A DNA stretch of 64,000 nucleotides, taken from Psychrosphaera haliotis. GTDB lineage: Bacteria; Pseudomonadota; Gammaproteobacteria; Enterobacterales; Alteromonadaceae. The notes below the pieces were generated by a model. The model saw only the letters and a list, made by a program, of their open reading frames with translations, had not been told where the DNA came from and searched no databases. Shown in pieces: positions 30,422-41,425 of the stretch. A program made the position numbers and the translations under genes. Each line of letters starts with the position of its first letter. Position 1 is the first letter of the stretch. The stretch covers positions 1,178,001 through 1,242,000 of the forward strand of contig NZ_WOCD01000003.1 in NCBI RefSeq assembly GCF_009728465.1. Reading direction: 5' to 3'.

Positions 30422-31254
30422 TATTCAAGATCCTTTTTATCTGGCCACAGTAAAAGAACGTGCCTGAGTCTATTAACCTGTGCTACTGGGGATGCACTCA
30501 CAATTAGAAATGGTTTTGAGGGATCGTTGTGTACCTCTTTAACCACAGCCACCGGGTAACCATCTGGGAATAATCCACCTAGGCCCGACGTAATTAATTT
30601 ATCGCCCACTTTAATATCTGTGTCGTGAGGCACGTTATTAAGCACCATACGGTTGATATCGCCGGTACCACTTACAATTGCTCTTATATCGTTTCTTAGA
30701 TTGCGCACTGGTATCGCGTGGGTTTGATCCGTTAACAAAATAACTCGGGCGGTATTATTGCCCGTTGATATTACCTGACCAACTACACCGACCTCATCTA
30801 TAACAGGTTGCCCAGCAAAAACATCCGCAGACTGACCTTTGTCTATTAATACATTGTGTGAAAATGGATGATTGGCTACCGCCATTATTTCAGCTACGAC
30901 TTTTTTTGCTTCAATACGCGCGTTTGTATCGAGCAGCGCTCTTAACTTAGCGTTTTCATTAAGCAACATTTGATAGCGTTGCAGCTTTTCGTTTTGGATG
31001 AGTTGTAAATTCTTTAGACGAGTATTTTCGTCTAAAATAAACTGCTTACGTGCCGCGTACTTTGAAAGGCTATCGATACTTTGTTGCGGTAAGTCCGCAA
31101 TATATTGAATAGGAGCAACAACACTACTGAGAGTATTTCTAATTTGTTTTGAACTATCCGTATAAACATCAACTGTCATTGCAACAATGCTTAAAACAAA
31201 AACTATTGCAAATCTTAGTGTTAGGGCTGGTCCTGCGCCAAAAATGGGATTCAT
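30421..31254 (-). CDS. mreC: Rod-shape determining protein MreC
   Basis: About 277 residues from the ATG at 31254 (MNPIFGAGPALTLRFA), which has AGG upstream and matches the family start better than the longer frame to 31287. One N-terminal membrane helix, a coiled coil (about 55-95, rich in N-E-x-L-K) and two periplasmic beta domains with VVGQVISTGNNTARVILLTD and TSGLGGLFPDGYPVAVV. It links MreB to the periplasmic cell-wall enzymes. Confidence 0.94.
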   Translation of the reverse strand: MNPIFGAGPALTLRFAIVFVLSIVAMTVDVYTDSSKQIRNTLSSVVAPIQYIADLPQQSIDSLSKYAARKQFILDENTRLKNLQLIQNEKLQRYQMLLNENAKLRALLDTNARIEAKKVVAEIMAVANHPFSHNVLIDKGQSADVFAGQPVIDEVGVVGQVISTGNNTARVILLTDQTHAIPVRNLRNDIRAIVSGTGDINRMVLNNVPHDTDIKVGDKLITSGLGGLFPDGYPVAVVKEVHNDPSKPFLIVSASPVAQVNRLRHVLLLWPDKKDLE

Positions 31255-31341
31255 ACGGTTACCTAATATTAAACGGATTGTCAGCAAAACGGCAGTCGAA
31301 ACTGCCGTTATTGTTCAAGCTTTAATTACCTAACCAGACTA

Positions 31342-32445
<1,104 letters not shown>

Positions 32446-32475
32446 TTATTCACTGGGCAAGAGCCTAGAGCAAAC

Positions 32476-32527
32476 AAATTGAAAATTCGGTGATTAAATT
32501 ACAAAAACCGATTTTAATTTTCAATTT
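32476..32527 (-). terminator. Large imperfect inverted repeat after mshQ
   Basis: Arms AAATTGAAAAT/ATTTTCAATTT (32476-32486 and 32517-32527) and TCGGT/ACCGA (32487-32491 and 32507-32511) form a 16-pair stem with one 5-base bulge and a 15-base loop. It starts eight bases after the mshQ stop and ends before the mreB leader. It is a plausible transcription end for the msh operon, though no long T tract follows. Confidence 0.5.
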
Positions 32528-32534
32528 TTACCCA

Positions 32535-35500
32535 TTACCGCTCTCTTTTATATATTATTCTTTCATTACCGCTGAATCGGCCAAAGGTAACTTGGGTTGT
32601 TGGTAGGTTTAAATCAAGTGCATCGTCTATACCGTCGCCATCAACGTCAGTGAAGGTGACCGTTGCATCAGCATCCCAATCCCAGCGTAAAAATCCATTT
32701 TCGGTTTCTAAATCAACATCTATATTGAAGCTGCCAATATTTAAACTACCTGGACTTTTAAACGGCAACACAATAAACCCATTATTGGCCGTAACAGTGG
32801 ATTTGCTATCAAAACCGTCCAGCTCCGTGGTTGCATTAGTTGTATCTAACGTATACTTAGGTCCATTGTTTGCTACATCAAATTCATTTAGGCCATCAAT
32901 TGTAATTGCATCTTGGGTAAATACAGTGCAATTGTCATCGTTGTTTCGCTGCCAATTTTGACTATTAGTAAAAACTTGCAACTCCGCTCGCCACGGTAAG
33001 TCTTGTAGTTCAGAGCCGTACGCATTATCAACCTTCATACGAGCATACTGCTGCTCTGTGCCTTGGATATTATCAATTTGAACCGTCTGATATGAAGTGT
33101 CTGTATTTACCGACTTTATACCTACGCCAAAATTATCCAAAAAGGCATTGGCCGTTATTGTTAAATTAATGTCTGAATCAAATGGAACATCAGGTGAGCT
33201 AGTTTTTGAATACTTTAGTTGCTGATTTAACAACTCGTAACTGCGTAAACCATCTACTTTATCTGTATCAATTTCTGAAACCGACAAATTAGTATTATTC
33301 ATTGTGATTGAGTTATTGGTATTTACGTTGTTATCAAGATAGGTATTACTAACCATTTCAGTACTAATAGTCGTTAAATTTTGCTGCCAATAATTTAAAA
33401 CATCTGCAAACTCTGTGGTTTCATTAATCGCATTTTTAGCCGTTAGGGTAATTATAGGCGCAATGTCCCAACCAAACTCTTGGCCTATATAATTAGAAGC
33501 ATTACAAGAACCTGCAAGGGAAGGTGTATTTACTGATGCTTGGTAATAACTTATGGCAAAAAAGCCTTCAAGTTGGGTGTCTGTGCTTATGCTTTGCCCC
33601 AAATAATCAGTGTCTGTAAACGACATCTGAAGTCTGGCAGACTCATCGTAATTCACATTTAATATGGCAGTATTGGCACTGCCTGATATATCAACCGCCA
33701 CAGTACCTGAATTAGGAGCAACATTTGTACTGTTTGCAATCAGTAAGGTTTCTAGGTCATTTGGTGTTATTGATGGAGCAACCGATAAAATTTCTGCATC
33801 AGAAGGCATTGTACGGTTAGCTTCTACAGAATATTTGCCTGACGGTACGTAATTTTGCAGAACGGTTCCATCGGCACACTGCCCCGATATAATTACTTGT
33901 TCTTCAATAGCTGCAACATTGTTTGAATCGCCGTCGGCCCATTGTGCCGATAGTTTTGCAGGAATGAAGCCCAGTGTTGCTGACGTGCTAGATAAGTTTC
34001 CATCAGCGTCATTAACTTGGATTGAAATTTGGCCTGCCTCGGCATAGTTTACGTTGATTTGCGCTTGAGCATTATTATCAAAAGGCACACTAACCGGAGT
34101 GCCCACTTGTGTTGCACTATGATCTTGCCCCTGGATATTTGCTGCGGCGTTATTTAGCACTGAACCAGCATCTGGAGCCACATAATTGTAACTAAAGGTG
34201 AGAGGAAAATTGCCATTAGAATAAGCAGGTACACAAGCTCCGCCAACGCCAGTATCTGGCGACTTCACCGCTTGAATTGTAAATGAATTAGCGCTACATG
34301 ATTGTGCATTGTTATTATTGCCTGAGGTTACAATAAAGCCACTTGAAGCGACGTTGTAATCACAAGAGTTATCGCCGGTAGCTGTATTGGAACACTGAAT
34401 GTCAGTTGCTATCGACGACTCGCCCGTTAAGGTAAAGTTGCCCACATTGGTTTCAGTAAATTGAGCGTCATTTAGAACTCCTGTTGAGCCGCTAATGGTG
34501 TAAGTTCCTAAATTTGACTGAACGCCAGAAACATCCTTTTTGAGGGTAAACTCAATGTCACTGCCGCTATACAGCACGCTGCAGTCAGAATTTGCACACG
34601 CTCTCAAGTTTACCGAGTGTGCCGCACAGGACACACCATTTCCAGTATGGACTATTTCAATATGATCCAATCCTGCAACGCAAGGTCTAGCCTTTCTCAT
34701 GAGCTTGTTTACTTGACTTTGGGAGTAGGCAAACGGGATCACATTTACTTCGTCAATAGCACCATCAAATACTTTTAAAATACTAGTGCCGGTATACAAG
34801 TTGCCGATATAAAAATTGGAATCCGTATTTGGTATTAACGTACTCGACTCTGGATACTTACCTTCTAATACGCCATCAACATAAACACTTACTCTTTCAT
34901 TGCTCGGTAACGTACCATCAAAAACAACGGCTAAATGATACCATTGCTCAGTATTAAACACTTTTTGCGTAGCAAAACGATCGTTTTGAGTATCAATGTC
35001 TATGTATAGCTTTCCGCCTTGGCCATTTAAAAAGAAAATACCGTAAGAAATATTGCTCGAAAAGTTTGGCCTTTTCGACATGATACCGCGAGCATTAGTG
35101 CCGTTGGTTTGTGAAAATGAATCAGCCTTAAACCAAGCAGAAAGCGTTAACTGGGATGTATTATCTAAACTGTCTCTATCTTCAACTTCTAAGTAATCGT
35201 CCTCTCCATCAAAGGTACCGTAATGGCACGTGCCTGGTGAACCCACAATTGCGGCATCTTCAAAAGCAGTATTGGCTCCTGTGCCGTTCGCAAAACCATG
35301 GGCCTTACCATTAAAGTCAGAGCCCGAACTATCTTTAACTTCACCTGTAGAACCATCCCAACTGAACTCATCTAAACGCCATTCGCCCGAAGCGCAGTTG
35401 CCCTCTATTAGCGACAGTTCAGCCGCCGCTGTATAACTTCTATCACCAAAGCTTGTCATGGTATGTAAGCGTAGGTATTTGGCATTTATTGAGTCAAAGT

Positions 35501-38500
35501 TGAACGTTTGAAGACTAGTAATATTCTCGCCTTCAAATATATAACTTGGTGTAACTGGCGTACCTAACACCCTAAGTTCCGTTAAACCTGTATAAGTTCT
35601 ATCGCCATGGTTATTGATAGTGATGAGTTTTAAACCCACAGCACCCGTTACTCTGTCTTCTGCGTCTAAAACAATTTGGTGTGGGCCTTTACTTTCTGGC
35701 AAGTAAAAAGAATGCGCGGAAGTTACCGAAGGACCAAGCAACTCAAACTCACGAGCCCCAATATAGTTACGATCTCCGTAATTATTAATTGTTATAAACT
35801 TTGCGTCGGTTACATTGAGGGGCACGTCTTCAGGGTCAATATAAAAAGACTCAATATCAACGCCCATTTGCGCTGTAAACGTTTTGCTCTCAGTTACTGA
35901 GCTACCACGAACCTCAAACTGACGGGCACCGATGTAGTTTCTATCACCATGATTGTTTATGGTGACCAACCGGACACCCGTAACATCGCTGACAATATCG
36001 TCGGCATCTAAAGTAAATAACTGGCCATCTCTATTCTCAAGTGCATTAAATATGGTGGTTTCTGTGATCGCGTCGCCCAATATTTTAAATTCTCGAGCGC
36101 CAATATAGTTTGTATCACCATGGTTACTTATTGTTCTGAGCCTTACACCAATAACATCGGTAGGAACATCATTGGCATCTATCGTAAATACTTGCTCTTC
36201 AGCAATTTGTTCCGCTGTAAATATGGTTGTTTCGGCAACTGATTTACCAAGTAGTTTAAAATCTCTTGCGCCAGTATAATTTGGGTCGCCATAATTTGTG
36301 ACGGTTTCAAGTCTGTACTCTATTACCCCAGTAGGTAGGTTATTGCTGTCTAACTCAAAAAACTCTCCAGCACTGCTCATTTGAGCTTCAAAAGAGTAAA
36401 TAGGTCCAACCGTATCACCAATAAAGCTAATTTCTCTTACGCCGGTATATTGAGGGTCACCATGGTTAGTCAGTGATACAAATCGCACCGCCGTTACATT
36501 TGAAATTGGAGCAATTGACCAAGTTTGTACGTCGTTACTCATTGCAGATGTTAAAACAATCGTACCGTCAGGTAACATTGCGTCTTGCCAAACATTGCTG
36601 GACTGTTGATATTGAATTTTGAACGTAGCAACGGAACGATCATCCACTCCATAATTGGTTAGCTCAACCGTATCTATGTTTATAACATCGCCATTGATAC
36701 CATCTTTATTCGTATCAAAACTGAACTCAATTTCATTGTCCTGTTTTCGACTTAACCAACGTGTTGCGTAATTGCCATCATGAATATTCTGAGCGCCCCA
36801 GCTAGTATTGTTATATTCAGAGTCCACTCGCGTGACTTCACCACCATGAGCTGGCAAAGAAAAGTTATAGTTTGGTAAACCAGCTGCACTGCCCGGCACT
36901 TGAATATACTGCCAGCTAGCACTTGCCGCTGTTTTATAGGCCATTTGGAATTGTTTTATTGAGCGATCATCATTGCCATAGTTTCTAAGATAAATCCGTT
37001 CCGCAGTAAAGGCATCACTGGTCTCCTGTGGTACTCCGTTACCATTACCATCAAAGATAAAATCTAATTTGGCATTGGCCTTACGACTCAACCACAAGGT
37101 TTTAAAATCACCGTCAATCAGGTTTTTAGCGGCCCAATTGGTATTGTTATACTCAGACTCTACGTAGCTTAGCTCGGCACCGTTATTGTCCAACGCAAAG
37201 TTAAAGTTAGCGTCGCCAACGGCAGCTCCTGGTACTTTTATGGTTTGCCAAACACCCGCTGAATTCGCTGTTAATACCTCTAATTGGAATTCAAATATTG
37301 AGCGGTCATCGTTGCCGTAATTTAAAATTGAAAATCTATCAAACGTAAAATAGTCATCTTGTGTGCCAGCCACACCGTCCTGATCAACATCAAACTCAAA
37401 TGTAAGGTAGTTATTGGTATTGCGACTCAACCAAAGTGTTGTTGAGTTACCGTCGTGAATATTGGCCGCTGCCCATGTGCTGTTATTGTACTCGTTACCA
37501 ACGGCAGTTAAATTGGCTCCGTTATTAACCATAGCAAAGTTAAAGTTCGCATCGCCAATGGCTGCTCCCGGCACGTTAACTAATTGCCAATTACTATTAG
37601 ACGCGGTAGTTACTTCAATTTGAAATTCTTTGATCGATCTATCGTCGTTTCCATAATTCACCAAATAAAACTGTTCAAAAGTGAACAAGTCTTCAGCAGA
37701 GCCTAAAGTACCGTCTTCGTTGGGATCAAACTGAAAGCCAAGTTTCGCGGTTTGGTTTCTAGCCAACCAATAGGTATTCTCATCACCGTCATGAATATTA
37801 TCCGCACCATAGGTAGTAGTATTTAACTCACTACTGATTTCTGACAATACGCCACCTTGATGAGACATGGCGAAGTTATAATTTGCTTCACCTACAACGG
37901 CACCTGGTACAGTTATTTTATGCCACTCGGGATTGGCAACGGTTTTTACCGCGACTTGAAACTGACGAAGCGAGCGGTCATCGGTACCGCCATAATTTCG
38001 AACTCTAATTTGGTTTAGGTTAAACAAGTCATTGAAGTCACCATCTGCACCCGAAACGCCGCTGCGGTCTGGGTCAAAGGTAAATTCAAAAGTATTGTGG
38101 CCTTTACGACTTAGCCAAAGTGTATTTTGGTCGCCATCGTTAATATGATCGCCCGACCAGTAAGCATTGTTATAAGCACTGTCGACTAATCCCAGCACAC
38201 CACCATCAATATCTCTTGAGTAAATGTACTCGGGATCGCCACTCATTGACGTTGGCACCTCTAAACGCTGCCAGGTTGTTCCGTCTTTGGTGTATTCAAT
38301 TTGAAATTCACGAACCGATCTATCATCCGCTCCATAATTGTAAACTTCCAACTCATCAATGGTAATGCCATCGCCTGTTGAGCCATTCCAATCTGTATCA
38401 AAATTGTATTCAATGATATTTCGGCCATTTCTCGAAAACCATCGCGAATTAGTATCGCCATCGTTTACGTTGGACCCTGCATAAGTCGTAGAATTATATT

Positions 38501-38966
38501 CAGAATCAACACTAACGACTCGCGCGCCCTGTGCCCAGCTTAGATAATTGATTAATCCGGTAGGGTTTTCATCAGCTACTATAGGTATCCAGCCTGCCGT
38601 ACCAAAGTCTGCGGCCAACGCATCATCTGACGTTGTTAATAAGGCAAACTCTTTGATGTTTCGACCACTGTTCGTATAGTTTTTTAAACTTAAACCTTCA
38701 AAACAGCGCGGATCGCCAGTGGAATCTAATAAAATATTAATATCATTGGTTTGATAACGACTAAGCCATCGACTTCGTTCATCATTATCAATTAAGTTTG
38801 CGGCTGCCCAAGTAGAGTTGTTGTATTCAAATTGGACGCCAGTGACCACAGCGTCTTCTAACCCTTCACCAGCGCTAACAGATTTAACAGTGAAAACTAA
38901 AGACAGCGCTATTAAGGAAAAAGCGAAAGAACCGATTTTTGAGGGCTTTAATACGTTACTACTCAT
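32535..38966 (-). CDS. mshQ: Giant MshQ-like surface protein with discoidin-type repeats
   Basis: 2143 residues, far longer than I expect for MshQ. Signal peptide (about 1-32). Then seven repeats of about 110 residues starting near 46, 156, 264, 379, 491, 603 and 715, each with an E-Y-N-N-[ST]-x-W-A-A-x-N-[IL]-x-D-G-D core and x-W-L-S-R, resembling F5/8 type C (discoidin) domains. Then seven shorter repeats (about 830-1250) with N-[HY]-G-D-x-[NQ]-Y-[TI]-G-A-R-[ED]-F. Then a LamG domain (about 1290-1480, FDGEDDYLEV, LSAWFKAD, WYHLAVVFDG) and a Cys-containing C-terminal region like the DUF6701 part of MshQ. Probably exposed at the pilus or cell surface and binding glycans (inference). It overlaps mshP by eight bases. 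Confidence 0.85.
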   Translation of the reverse strand: MSSNVLKPSKIGSFAFSLIALSLVFTVKSVSAGEGLEDAVVTGVQFEYNNSTWAAANLIDNDERSRWLSRYQTNDINILLDSTGDPRCFEGLSLKNYTNSGRNIKEFALLTTSDDALAADFGTAGWIPIVADENPTGLINYLSWAQGARVVSVDSEYNSTTYAGSNVNDGDTNSRWFSRNGRNIIEYNFDTDWNGSTGDGITIDELEVYNYGADDRSVREFQIEYTKDGTTWQRLEVPTSMSGDPEYIYSRDIDGGVLGLVDSAYNNAYWSGDHINDGDQNTLWLSRKGHNTFEFTFDPDRSGVSGADGDFNDLFNLNQIRVRNYGGTDDRSLRQFQVAVKTVANPEWHKITVPGAVVGEANYNFAMSHQGGVLSEISSELNTTTYGADNIHDGDENTYWLARNQTAKLGFQFDPNEDGTLGSAEDLFTFEQFYLVNYGNDDRSIKEFQIEVTTASNSNWQLVNVPGAAIGDANFNFAMVNNGANLTAVGNEYNNSTWAAANIHDGNSTTLWLSRNTNNYLTFEFDVDQDGVAGTQDDYFTFDRFSILNYGNDDRSIFEFQLEVLTANSAGVWQTIKVPGAAVGDANFNFALDNNGAELSYVESEYNNTNWAAKNLIDGDFKTLWLSRKANAKLDFIFDGNGNGVPQETSDAFTAERIYLRNYGNDDRSIKQFQMAYKTAASASWQYIQVPGSAAGLPNYNFSLPAHGGEVTRVDSEYNNTSWGAQNIHDGNYATRWLSRKQDNEIEFSFDTNKDGINGDVINIDTVELTNYGVDDRSVATFKIQYQQSSNVWQDAMLPDGTIVLTSAMSNDVQTWSIAPISNVTAVRFVSLTNHGDPQYTGVREISFIGDTVGPIYSFEAQMSSAGEFFELDSNNLPTGVIEYRLETVTNYGDPNYTGARDFKLLGKSVAETTIFTAEQIAEEQVFTIDANDVPTDVIGVRLRTISNHGDTNYIGAREFKILGDAITETTIFNALENRDGQLFTLDADDIVSDVTGVRLVTINNHGDRNYIGARQFEVRGSSVTESKTFTAQMGVDIESFYIDPEDVPLNVTDAKFITINNYGDRNYIGAREFELLGPSVTSAHSFYLPESKGPHQIVLDAEDRVTGAVGLKLITINNHGDRTYTGLTELRVLGTPVTPSYIFEGENITSLQTFNFDSINAKYLRLHTMTSFGDRSYTAAAELSLIEGNCASGEWRLDEFSWDGSTGEVKDSSGSDFNGKAHGFANGTGANTAFEDAAIVGSPGTCHYGTFDGEDDYLEVEDRDSLDNTSQLTLSAWFKADSFSQTNGTNARGIMSKRPNFSSNISYGIFFLNGQGGKLYIDIDTQNDRFATQKVFNTEQWYHLAVVFDGTLPSNERVSVYVDGVLEGKYPESSTLIPNTDSNFYIGNLYTGTSILKVFDGAIDEVNVIPFAYSQSQVNKLMRKARPCVAGLDHIEIVHTGNGVSCAAHSVNLRACANSDCSVLYSGSDIEFTLKKDVSGVQSNLGTYTISGSTGVLNDAQFTETNVGNFTLTGESSIATDIQCSNTATGDNSCDYNVASSGFIVTSGNNNNAQSCSANSFTIQAVKSPDTGVGGACVPAYSNGNFPLTFSYNYVAPDAGSVLNNAAANIQGQDHSATQVGTPVSVPFDNNAQAQINVNYAEAGQISIQVNDADGNLSSTSATLGFIPAKLSAQWADGDSNNVAAIEEQVIISGQCADGTVLQNYVPSGKYSVEANRTMPSDAEILSVAPSITPNDLETLLIANSTNVAPNSGTVAVDISGSANTAILNVNYDESARLQMSFTDTDYLGQSISTDTQLEGFFAISYYQASVNTPSLAGSCNASNYIGQEFGWDIAPIITLTAKNAINETTEFADVLNYWQQNLTTISTEMVSNTYLDNNVNTNNSITMNNTNLSVSEIDTDKVDGLRSYELLNQQLKYSKTSSPDVPFDSDINLTITANAFLDNFGVGIKSVNTDTSYQTVQIDNIQGTEQQYARMKVDNAYGSELQDLPWRAELQVFTNSQNWQRNNDDNCTVFTQDAITIDGLNEFDVANNGPKYTLDTTNATTELDGFDSKSTVTANNGFIVLPFKSPGSLNIGSFNIDVDLETENGFLRWDWDADATVTFTDVDGDGIDDALDLNLPTTQVTFGRFSGNERIIYKRER

Positions 38967-39447
38967 GCTTTTTTGCCTCTACTTCAATGGTTCTGCTCAC
39001 GCACACTTCATTGGCCAAACAGGTTGCGTCTAAAATAAGTTTATTAGAGTTACTGCCCTGCAACCCTGCTTTACAAACACCGGTACTGACTACTTGAAAG
39101 TAGCTCGAATTTAAAATTGTTTCTTCAGAACACTGCATCACTACGTTGCAATGCAACAGACCATCGACATTAAAGTACAACTGTTGTGAAGCTTGGCAAT
39201 TGGATACGTTACTGTTTATTGGGAAAAGCTGCTGCAGAACAAAATCATTTCCGCTATCGGCTGCCAACAAGGCTCTAGTGCCTAAAATTTCATTGATACT
39301 TTGATCGTTACTTGAAGAAATTGTTTGCGTAATTCCTAAGCTCAAAATAGCAAAAACCACGACTAGAAAAACAGCAACAATTAAGCTGCTACCGGCTTGA
39401 TTGGCTAAACTCGTTGGCTGTAAGGTAGAGCTTTTTTTAAGGTACAT
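38959..39447 (-). CDS. mshP: MSHA biogenesis protein MshP
   Basis: 162 residues with an N-terminal hydrophobic segment AGSSLIVAVFLVVVFAILSL resembling PilX-type minor pilins, without the usual G-F-T-L-x-E cleavage motif. Four or more Cys in the C-terminal half suggest disulfides. It overlaps mshO by 11 bases and mshQ by eight, so the end of the operon is tightly coupled. Name from position and fold, as in V. cholerae mshO-mshP-mshQ. Confidence 0.82.
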   Translation of the reverse strand: MYLKKSSTLQPTSLANQAGSSLIVAVFLVVVFAILSLGITQTISSSNDQSINEILGTRALLAADSGNDFVLQQLFPINSNVSNCQASQQLYFNVDGLLHCNVVMQCSEETILNSSYFQVVSTGVCKAGLQGSNSNKLILDATCLANEVCVSRTIEVEAKKHE

Positions 39448-40261
39448 TTGGAATATGAACCTCTTGATTAAAAAACATATTTTCGTCTAAGTTGGCAGCG
39501 AATTCAAAATACAAATTAACCACTGAATTTCGATATAACGCACCAGGCCTAAAATTAAATGGCGGTTCAGAAGCCAACTCATTAGTCAGACCTTCGGCCA
39601 TTATGTCCCCAAAAGCGGCAACGATATTAGAAGTATAAAAGAAGCCTGAAATTGAAGGTTGCTCATAGCGATAAATCGTATTGTTTGTTAAGCAGTAATA
39701 AACTGACGTCCGTGCAGTATAAAAACGTTTATTTGGCGAAGAGTAAGGGAACGTATTGTCCCGTGTAAATGTAACTCGATAATTAGGAGTGTTTGGGTTT
39801 TCCGCTACAGAAGAAATTGACGCCCACTGAGTATCAGTAAGGTAAATGTCTCTAGAGCTTTGCGGGTATATATAAAACCGGTCACTAGCGTCATAGGTGC
39901 CAGACCAACTTACAATATCTATTTCTTTGCCTACTTTTGGTGACATAGGGGGCTGGACTGCATCCACGTCATCTCGGTATGCGCCAGAGGCTTTGATTGG
40001 AATAAAATTGATGCAACTTTTATCGGCGGAAACTCGAACACTATTTGGCACGCTGGCTCGTAACTCTCTTGTTAATCTTTCAACAACAAAACGACTTTTA
40101 CTAAGAACGTGTTGGCGATCCGTTGCTTGAATATAAATCTCAGTACCAAAAATAATAAACTTAGAGGTGGCGATGGCTAATATGCCTAAAATAACCACAA
40201 CCAATACCAGCTCTACAAGCGTAAAGCCTTTTTGATTAAAGCTAGGACTAGTTTTGCTCAT
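39437..40261 (-). CDS. mshO: MSHA minor pseudopilin MshO
   Basis: 274 residues. Prepilin leader ending NQKG, then FTLVELVLVVVILGILAIA, the class III signal processed by prepilin peptidase. The C-terminal globular part is large for a minor pilin, with a conserved SKSRFVVERLTRELRASVPNS helix. A PilW-like tip component of the MSHA pilus is likely. Its start codon overlaps the mshD stop. Confidence 0.88.
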   Translation of the reverse strand: MSKTSPSFNQKGFTLVELVLVVVILGILAIATSKFIIFGTEIYIQATDRQHVLSKSRFVVERLTRELRASVPNSVRVSADKSCINFIPIKASGAYRDDVDAVQPPMSPKVGKEIDIVSWSGTYDASDRFYIYPQSSRDIYLTDTQWASISSVAENPNTPNYRVTFTRDNTFPYSSPNKRFYTARTSVYYCLTNNTIYRYEQPSISGFFYTSNIVAAFGDIMAEGLTNELASEPPFNFRPGALYRNSVVNLYFEFAANLDENMFFNQEVHIPNVP

Positions 40262-40821
40262 TAGTAATTAGTCCTGTAACTAGAGTAACTTATTGTAGAG
40301 CCTTTAGGTGGCGTTACACTGACCAAAATCTTTTTAGCTCGTTTGTTAGCTAATCCTAAATCAGCACCGGCATAGGTCACAAACACTTCCACTGAAAAGT
40401 CTCTATATATGTCTTGTAAGCTGCCATTCTCAATGTTGGTAATTTTATCACCTGTTACGTTTAAGCAATGAAAGTCATCAATATCGTCATATAAGTCACG
40501 ACTAGTCTCTTCAACCCAAGCATAAGGGCCTGTTCCAAGGCAAGCTGGCAAGTCGGCTATACAGGCGTTTCCACCACTCTCATCGCATCGAGCAAGCTCG
40601 CCTGACGTTGGTGAGTTTTCATCAAAACGGCGAGCATTAATTTCGTTCATTATTGATTGCGCTAACTCGGCAGAACGCACTTGAAACCATGGGTTTGTGC
40701 TTTTTTCAGCTTGAGGAATGAGCACACCCGTTAAAATTAATAGAGCACCTGACAGGGCAACAATACCGACAATCAATTCGATTAATGTAAATCCTTTAGC
40801 ATGTAGTTTATTGACAGGCAT
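40261..40821 (-). CDS. mshD: MSHA minor pilin MshD
   Basis: 186 residues with leader HAKG then FTLIELIVGIVALSGALLI. Contains RSAELAQSIMNEI and several Cys. This is the PilV/GspI-like minor pilin position of the cluster. It overlaps mshC by 14 bases. Confidence 0.88.
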   Translation of the reverse strand: MPVNKLHAKGFTLIELIVGIVALSGALLILTGVLIPQAEKSTNPWFQVRSAELAQSIMNEINARRFDENSPTSGELARCDESGGNACIADLPACLGTGPYAWVEETSRDLYDDIDDFHCLNVTGDKITNIENGSLQDIYRDFSVEVFVTYAGADLGLANKRAKKILVSVTPPKGSTISYSSYRTNY

Positions 40822-41359
40822 TAACGTACCCCTGTCCGTTTATGCATACTGCGTAACCTGTATCCAAGGTGATTTTACAGCCAGGTTTGGCACAATTACC
40901 AACGTTCAGTGTGGTTCGACCCCAGCTATCAAAGTCCATCGTACTTATTGCTGAACCTTGGCGATTAGTTGCTGTGTAGGGTGATAAGCCTTCAATAATT
41001 AAAAAGTCTGAAGTTTGATTGTTACTAACATTAATTAAACCATTGCCACAACCGCCAATATTAGCACCTGACGTATTTTGAGCGTTTAAGCCTATTTTAT
41101 CGGACTGGAAAATAATGCGATGGCAAGTGTTGGTGTCGTTTTGAGTATTTTGCATTGCACGCATTTGAACGGTGCGCAATAGAGAAATAAGTTGGTCACG
41201 CTGGGATGTTAATGTGTAATCAGAGGTACCTTGAAGCTTAGGTAAAGCCGTCACGCCTAAAACAGCAATTAAGAGAATAACAACAATCAACTCTATAAGT
41301 GTAAAACCGCGAGTATGACTAATGTTAGTTTTTTGTAGACCCTTCAACTCTCCCTTCAA
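40808..41359 (-). CDS. mshC: MSHA minor pilin MshC
   Basis: 183 residues with a longer leader (about 17 residues, ending HTRG) then FTLIELIVVILLIAVLGVTA. GspH/FimT-like minor pilin by length and conserved LRTVQMRAMQNTQ helix; two C-terminal Cys pairs. It is separated from mshA by 66 bases holding a hairpin, which may lower its expression relative to the major pilin. Confidence 0.87.
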   Translation of the reverse strand: MKGELKGLQKTNISHTRGFTLIELIVVILLIAVLGVTALPKLQGTSDYTLTSQRDQLISLLRTVQMRAMQNTQNDTNTCHRIIFQSDKIGLNAQNTSGANIGGCGNGLINVSNNQTSDFLIIEGLSPYTATNRQGSAISTMDFDSWGRTTLNVGNCAKPGCKITLDTGYAVCINGQGYVNACQ

Positions 41360-41382
41360 TATCGTTACCTCTTGTATAAAGC

Positions 41383-41404
41383 CGAGGCGGACTAATCCAC
41401 CTCG
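41383..41404 (-). terminator. Hairpin between mshA and mshC
   Basis: A 9-base stem (41383-41391 with 41396-41404, one G-U pair on the minus strand) and a 4-base loop, followed by GCTTTATAC on the minus strand. With its weak T tract it looks like a partial terminator that would give more major pilin than minor pilins. Confidence 0.5.
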
Positions 41405-41425
41405 ACAAACAACACATGATACTTA

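Noticed and set aside
35189-35900. Open frames inside mshQ on either strand
   Set aside because: They lie wholly in the mshQ coding sequence and lack domain or start support.
32535-38966. Repeats in mshQ considered as a CRISPR or DNA satellite
   Set aside because: They are in frame, diverged at base level and spaced as protein domains; there are no uniform spacers.
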